From positions 1,798,001 through 1,862,000 of the forward strand of contig NZ_CP144125.1 of the NCBI RefSeq assembly GCF_036429475.1: a stretch of 64,000 nt of DNA. The letters run 5' to 3'. Of the stretch, positions 60,133 to 64,000 are shown in pieces. Numbering within the stretch: position 1 is the stretch's first letter; each line of letters opens with the position of its first letter. Source of the DNA: Halalkalicoccus sp. CGA53. GTDB lineage: Archaea > Halobacteriota > Halobacteria > Halobacteriales > Halalkalicoccaceae. A model generated the notes under the pieces. It was not told the origin of the DNA and ran no database searches. It was given only the letters and a program-made list of their open reading frames with translations. A program made the translations under genes and the position numbers.

Positions 60133-60237
60133 ATGATCGAGAAGGAGCTCTCGGAGAAGGACCTCCTCGCGCTCGTCCTCGGCGCGGTCGCGCTCTTCAT
60201 GGCGCTGACGGCGCTGTTCATCGTCCTCACGTCCTGA
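60133..60237 (+). CDS. 34-residue single-span membrane microprotein
   Basis: MIEKELSEKDLLALVLGAVA followed by LFMALTALFIVLTS and stop. A charged amphipathic start (residues 1-10) leads into one membrane helix (12-32). The frame sits 60 bases from the divergent 87-residue gene and ends 116 bases before the coxA stop. The composition is well suited to a small oxidase-associated subunit, which is inference from position only. Confidence 0.6.
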   Translation: MIEKELSEKDLLALVLGAVALFMALTALFIVLTS

Positions 60238-60352
60238 GTCGCGACCCGGATACCCTCACGTGCCCGAACCGGGAGCGGATGCCCCGACCGTCTCGGGTGT
60301 ACCGGCCGCTCGTGCGTTTCGAAGCGCGAGAACGGGGACCGCAGGCGGCCGC

Positions 60353-62101
60353 TCAGTCGTCGGCGGGCTCGTGGCCCTCTGGCTCGTCGAGTTCGCCGCC
60401 GTCGGCCATCGCCGGGCCGATCACCTCGCGGTCGAACCAGTTCCACTCGGCGGTGAGCAGGCCGTCCTTCTCCAGGTCCCACGGGTCGCCGCTCTCGACG
60501 AGCGGGCCCTCGAAGTACGACTGGACCATGTTGAACACCCAGATCAGCTGGCCGACGAAGAGGATCAGCGCGCCGACGGTGGTGATCTGGTGGAGGTCGA
60601 CGAACTGCGGGAGGTAAGTCGCGTAGCGCCGGGGCATGCCACCGTAGCCCAGCAGGATCATCGCGAAGAAGGTCACGTTCGTCCCGATCATCGAGAGCCA
60701 GAAGTGCATCAGCCCGAGTTTGCGCTGGTACATCCGGCCCGTAACGAGCGGGAACCAGTAGTAGACGCCCGCGAACACCGCGAAGGCGATCGCGCCCATC
60801 ACGATGTAGTGGAAGTGGCCGACGACGTAGTACGTGGCGTGGAGCACGAGGTCGATCGGGATCGAGGCGAGGAACACCCCCGTCACGCCCCCGATGATGA
60901 AGTTCGAGACGAAGCCGATACAGAACAGCATCGGCACCGTCAGGCGCACGCGGCCGTTCCACATCGTCGTGATCCAGTTGAACACCTTCACCGCGCTCGG
61001 CACCGCGATGGCGAGCGAGACGGCCATGAACGCGACGCGAATCCGCGGGTCGATCCCGGTCGTGAACATGTGGTGTGCCCAGACGCCGAAGCTGAGCACA
61101 CCGATCGCGAGCGTCGAGTAGACGATGAACTTGAAGCCGAACAGCTTCCGTCCGGCGAACCGAGGCAGGATCAGGCTGATCAGCCCCATCGGTGGGAGCA
61201 CGAGGATGTAGACCTCGGGGTGGCCGAAGAACCAGAAGAGGTGCTGATAGAGGATCGGCCCGCCGCCCTCGACCGCGAAGAACTGCGTCCCGAGGTTCCG
61301 GTCGAGCAGCAGCATGACGAGGACGCTGCCCAGCAGTGGGAACGAGAAGAGGATCAGCCCGGACTGGGTGAGGATCGTCCACGAGAAGATGTCGAGGCGG
61401 TTCCAGCCGACGTCCGGCCCGCGCTCGGTGAAGATGGTGGCGATGAAGTTGATCGCCCCCATCGTCGCGCTGATTCCCGAGAGGTGAAGTCCCAGGAGCA
61501 TCAGGTCGAGACCGGCGTGGGGTTGGTCGATCGACATCGGAGGGTAGATCGTCCAGCCGGCCTGTGCGGGGGCAATGATACCAGCCAGCGGGTACGAGAA
61601 GAGCGGCAGCCAGATGAGGACCCCCGAGATGGGCAGCAGCCAGAACGCGATGGCGTTGATCCGGGGAAAGGCCATGTCGTCCGCACCGATCAGCAGCGGG
61701 ATGAAGTAGTTCGCGAACGCGGCGATGATCGGCGTCCCGAAGAGAAAGAGCATCGTGATGCCGTGGCTCGTCATGAACGCGTTGTACGTGTCGGGCGCGA
61801 GGAACGTCGTCTCGGGACTGAACAGCTCCAGGCGCATGATCGTCACAGAGACGCCGCCGATGACGAGCGCGATCACGGCGAAGAGCCCGTAGAGGATACC
61901 GATGTCCTTGTGGTCGACCGTCGTGAGCCAGCGGGTTATCCCGCCGGGTTTGTGTGCCGTCTCGTAGCCCTCCTCCTGCGAGACGGCCGCCCCACCGCTC
62001 GAGAGCGGCGATCGCCAGTTCTCGACCCGCGAGATCCACGCGGCGACCGCCAACAGAAGCACACCCATCAGAACCGTCAAGGCGATCTGCCCTTCTACCA
62101 T
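60353..62101 (-). CDS. coxA: haem-copper oxidase subunit I
   Basis: 582 residues, 12 or more membrane helices. It reduces oxygen to water while pumping protons. The haem ligands are in MTSHGITMLFLFG and VVGHFHYIVMGA, and the copper site is in FGHPEVYILVLPP (with the crosslinked Tyr) and WAHHMFTTG. That HPEVY form places it in the A-type (aa3-like) group. TTVDHKDIGILYG opens the core. An N-terminal helix precedes it. A TATA-like element (62125-62130, reverse) lies 24-29 bases upstream. The gene diverges from a DUF6789-like gene. Confidence 0.94.
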   Translation of the reverse strand: MVEGQIALTVLMGVLLLAVAAWISRVENWRSPLSSGGAAVSQEEGYETAHKPGGITRWLTTVDHKDIGILYGLFAVIALVIGGVSVTIMRLELFSPETTFLAPDTYNAFMTSHGITMLFLFGTPIIAAFANYFIPLLIGADDMAFPRINAIAFWLLPISGVLIWLPLFSYPLAGIIAPAQAGWTIYPPMSIDQPHAGLDLMLLGLHLSGISATMGAINFIATIFTERGPDVGWNRLDIFSWTILTQSGLILFSFPLLGSVLVMLLLDRNLGTQFFAVEGGGPILYQHLFWFFGHPEVYILVLPPMGLISLILPRFAGRKLFGFKFIVYSTLAIGVLSFGVWAHHMFTTGIDPRIRVAFMAVSLAIAVPSAVKVFNWITTMWNGRVRLTVPMLFCIGFVSNFIIGGVTGVFLASIPIDLVLHATYYVVGHFHYIVMGAIAFAVFAGVYYWFPLVTGRMYQRKLGLMHFWLSMIGTNVTFFAMILLGYGGMPRRYATYLPQFVDLHQITTVGALILFVGQLIWVFNMVQSYFEGPLVESGDPWDLEKDGLLTAEWNWFDREVIGPAMADGGELDEPEGHEPADD

Positions 62102-62205
62102 GTTCCCCGGTCAGGACCGCACCGTTATCAAGTATGCGAATCCCGCGACCCAGCCCTCCTCGACCGGCCGAGAACGCTTTTACTCGTGCCACGCTAGGAC
62201 CTACC

Positions 62206-62724
62206 ATGAACGAACGTGAGACGACCGACGAGGAGTTCGGGATCGAGGAGCTAGAGGACGCCGAGACGTTCGACAGGCTGTTCGGTATCGTCGCTGACGG
62301 CGTCGTCGGGGCGGCCGGCGGGCTGGTCGGGACGGCGATGCTCACGGTGGTGCTGTTGATCGCGGAGTCGATCGGCGCGTTCTCCATGGAGGCGTTCGGC
62401 TCGATCGCCCGGACGGCCGGCCTCGACGCGTTCGGGCCGGCGATCGTGATGGGCTATCTCCTCTTCCTCGCCGGGGGGACGGTGCCGTGGCCGCTGCTGT
62501 TCGCCTCGCTGAAGGAGTACCTCCCCGGTGGCAGCGACCCGGTGAAAGGTATCGTCTTCGGGACCGTCCTCTGGACCGGCTTCGCGCTCGCGTTCAACCC
62601 CGGCTTCGTCGGCCTCACGCTGGTCGCCTACCTCGTGTTGACGCTCGTCGCCCACTGGGCGTACGGCGTCGGCCTCGGGGTGGTCTTCGAGTACCTGGCG
62701 ACGCGGTCCGACTCGCTCGTCTAG
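62206..62724 (+). CDS. DUF6789-like membrane protein of the oxidase cluster
   Basis: 172 residues, four to five membrane helices (VGAAGGLVGTAMLTVVLLIA; GPAIVMGYLLFLAGGTVPWP; GFVGLTLVAYLVLTLVAHWA) after an acidic N-terminus. The family name is my recognition of the pattern and position near cox genes. Its role is unknown. A TATA-like ttttac is 23-28 bases before the ATG. The 3' end overlaps the convergent small gene by four bases. Confidence 0.75.
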   Translation: MNERETTDEEFGIEELEDAETFDRLFGIVADGVVGAAGGLVGTAMLTVVLLIAESIGAFSMEAFGSIARTAGLDAFGPAIVMGYLLFLAGGTVPWPLLFASLKEYLPGGSDPVKGIVFGTVLWTGFALAFNPGFVGLTLVAYLVLTLVAHWAYGVGLGVVFEYLATRSDSLV

Positions 62725-62942
62725 AGACGCTTCATGATCTCGTAGGTGAGCCAGGAGAGGCCCACCACCATCCCGAGCATGATCGCGTACATGTAGATCG
62801 TCATGAGGTCGGTGATGCCATCGCCCCAGGGGTTCGCAACGAGGAAGACCCCGATGAAGATGAAGAGGATCACGAGCGGGACGAAGTTCACCGTCGCGTC
62901 CAACAGGGTCTCCCGGTCGAAGACGCGGTCGCTTTCGCTCAT
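62721..62942 (-). CDS. 73-residue two-span membrane protein of the oxidase cluster
   Basis: LLDATVNFVPLVILFIFIGV, FLVANPWGDGITDLMTIYMY and AIMLGMVVGLSWLTYEIMKR. There are two helices linked by a short loop. The pattern resembles the DUF6684 type found beside haloarchaeal cytochrome oxidase genes, possibly a minor subunit or assembly factor. Confidence 0.75.
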   Translation of the reverse strand: MSESDRVFDRETLLDATVNFVPLVILFIFIGVFLVANPWGDGITDLMTIYMYAIMLGMVVGLSWLTYEIMKRL

Positions 62943-62984
62943 GTGCGGAGGTAGCCCGGCGCCGGTGAAATAGGTGCTGATTCT

Positions 62985-63389
62985 CTAGGCCCGGTCGCCG
63001 AGGGCGTACCGGCCGACGAGCGCCCCGAGCATGCAGAGCCCGGCGGCGACGGCGATCGAGGCGACGCGGGTGAGCCCCACGGCGTCGAAGGAGAAGACGT
63101 ACAGCGAGGCCGCGAGCGCGAGGAGGAGCCCGCCGATGACCAGGAGCGTCCCCCAGGGCGTCGCAACGTAGCCGGCCTCGCTCAGGATGCCCGCGACGCT
63201 CCCCGCGAAGAGCAGCAGGCCGCCGACCGCGAGCGGGACGATGTCGAGGAAGACGCCGACCTCGGAGAAGGCGAGCCCGATCGCGATGAAGATCGGGAAC
63301 GGGCTCGTCTTCCCGTAGGGAAACCGGTCGTCCTCGTCGGGGTTCCGGAGTCGCTCTTCGGCCCGTCCGAGGCCCGTCTGGTCGTCCAT
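62985..63389 (-). CDS. oxidase-cluster membrane protein (134 residues)
   Basis: It starts MDDQTGLGRAEERLRNPDED; an upstream in-frame ATG at 63416 adds nine residues and is less likely. A polar N-terminal segment (DDRFPYGKTSPFPIFIAIGL) leads into four helices (LDIVPLAVGGLLLFAGSVAG; TLLVIGGLLLALAASLYVFS). Proteins of this design are labelled cox cluster proteins in haloarchaea. Function is unknown. Confidence 0.72.
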   Translation of the reverse strand: MDDQTGLGRAEERLRNPDEDDRFPYGKTSPFPIFIAIGLAFSEVGVFLDIVPLAVGGLLLFAGSVAGILSEAGYVATPWGTLLVIGGLLLALAASLYVFSFDAVGLTRVASIAVAAGLCMLGALVGRYALGDRA

Positions 63390-63468
63390 ATCCGGAGTAG
63401 AGACGCCAGCAACCAAAACCCATCGACTCGTGTCCTCGAACGGTTCGAAGCCGCCATCCGCGGCGAGT

Positions 63469-63762
63469 TCAGGCGACGAGTAGCCAGACGAAGAGGTAGA
63501 GGAAGTAGAGCAGCACGAGCAGGCCGAGCACCTTCAGCCGGAACGTCCGGATCTCGTCGGTCTCGCCGCGGTAGGCCTCGACGAACGCGTCTCGGTCCTC
63601 GGCAGCGAGCCGGTCGTAGTGGGCGAGTCCGAGGTGGAGGGTCCGATACCGATCGGACGAGAAGGGCTGGGCGCAGTGGGGACAGCGGATCGGCGTCTCC
63701 CCGGCGGGGATGGAGGTATCTCGGTCGGCGTCGAAGGCGGGGTCGGCGAACGGACGCTCCAT
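63469..63762 (-). CDS. C2H2-type zinc finger plus membrane-helix protein
   Basis: 97 residues. A zinc finger is visible in IRCPHCAQPFSSDRYRTLHL then GLAHYDRL (C-x2-C-x12-H-x4-H). The C-terminal helix VLGLLVLLYFLYLFVWLLVA anchors it. It is divergent from the subunit III gene and keeps company with oxidase genes, so a role in haem-copper oxidase assembly is conceivable. Confidence 0.78.
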   Translation of the reverse strand: MERPFADPAFDADRDTSIPAGETPIRCPHCAQPFSSDRYRTLHLGLAHYDRLAAEDRDAFVEAYRGETDEIRTFRLKVLGLLVLLYFLYLFVWLLVA

Positions 63763-63846
63763 GCCCGGTATCGGGCCGCAGACGTGTTGTACCTTCCCCT
63801 GTCGAAGTCAGATGGGTTTTTGGTAGTCGGGGCGCAACCGGCGAGC

Positions 63847-64000
63847 ATGGCTGACGATCATCACCACCTGCCCGCGGTCGAGGACTGGCCGAAGGGCTAC
63901 GGTGAGGCGAGCTGGTGGCCGTTCATCGCGGCCGTCGGCGCCTCCGGTATCTACGTCGGACTCGCACTGCTCATCCTCGGCGTCGGCGACGGCCTGCTCG
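63847..64000 (+). CDS. haem-copper oxidase subunit III, N-terminal fragment
   Basis: Only the first 51 residues lie in the window: MADDHHHLPAVEDWPKGYGE, ASWWPFIAAVGASGIYVGLA, then LLILGVGDGLL. The HHHLPAxxDWPxGxGEASWWP start is typical of subunit III (CoxC/CyoC-like) in haloarchaea. The gene runs off the right edge. Confidence 0.8.
   Translation, partial: MADDHHHLPAVEDWPKGYGEASWWPFIAAVGASGIYVGLALLILGVGDGLL

Overview
The window is a GC-rich chromosomal segment of a halophilic archaeon (class Halobacteria). The evidence is strongly acidic proteins, archaeal-type ribosomal proteins (S15 with the archaeal N-terminal extension, S3Ae), a KEOPS Pcc1 subunit, CDP-alcohol phosphotransferases of archaeal lipid synthesis, many promoters with a TATA-like box 25-30 bases before the start codon (leaderless transcripts), ATGA-type gene overlaps, and a haloarchaeal gas-vesicle (gvp) cluster. 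I cannot name the genus from sequence alone.

Layout. 1-13 kb: scattered metabolic and housekeeping genes (a frameshifted fumarylacetoacetate hydrolase, a thiolase lacking the active-site cysteines, hisC-adenylate kinase-CDP-alcohol transferase, an MBF1-like regulator, tpiA, an orphan PD-(D/E)XK-like protein, DNA polymerase IV). 13-21 kb: an SDR enzyme, katG with a strong inverted repeat against its promoter, tRNA-Ala(GGC), the operon rps15 / RecJ-like / pcc1 / rps3ae, a cupredoxin and a KaiC-like/wHTH regulator. 21-33 kb: a phospholipid synthase, a HEAT-repeat protein, a secreted phospholipase D-like protein, a Tat lipase, an S1-OB-DHH nuclease, a JAMM protease, ribL, an aminotransferase, ribH and an Agl23-like membrane protein.

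32.7-40.2 kb: gas-vesicle island. gvpA-gvpO run rightward; gvpF-G-H-I-J-K-L-M run leftward as one tightly overlapping operon. gvpN, gvpC, gvpD and gvpE are not present here. Facing gvpO is a leftward set of three very acidic proteins. Two share an N-terminal helix and a 110-bp identical DNA block, the third holds six perfect 21-bp repeats. None is recognisable as a known Gvp protein, and this trio is the best candidate for an undescribed gas-vesicle-linked module.

40.4-55.4 kb: purK-purE, then the NADH-dehydrogenase-like complex I without the NADH-oxidising EFG module. Its genes are split into nuoA-B-CD-H-I and nuoJ1-J2-K-L-M-N by about 2.4 kb holding a frameshifted osmC, a uspA and a membrane hydrolase-like gene. 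55-64 kb: a DHH phosphoesterase, a CBS-ParB protein, the methylmalonyl-CoA mutase catalytic subunit, and a haem-copper oxidase cluster (subunit I, several small membrane proteins and the start of subunit III).

Two genes (FAH and osmC) each carry a +1 change in a G run and a later -1 change in a homopolymer, while all other genes read cleanly. This clustering points to pseudogenes or to local consensus errors, and raw reads would decide.
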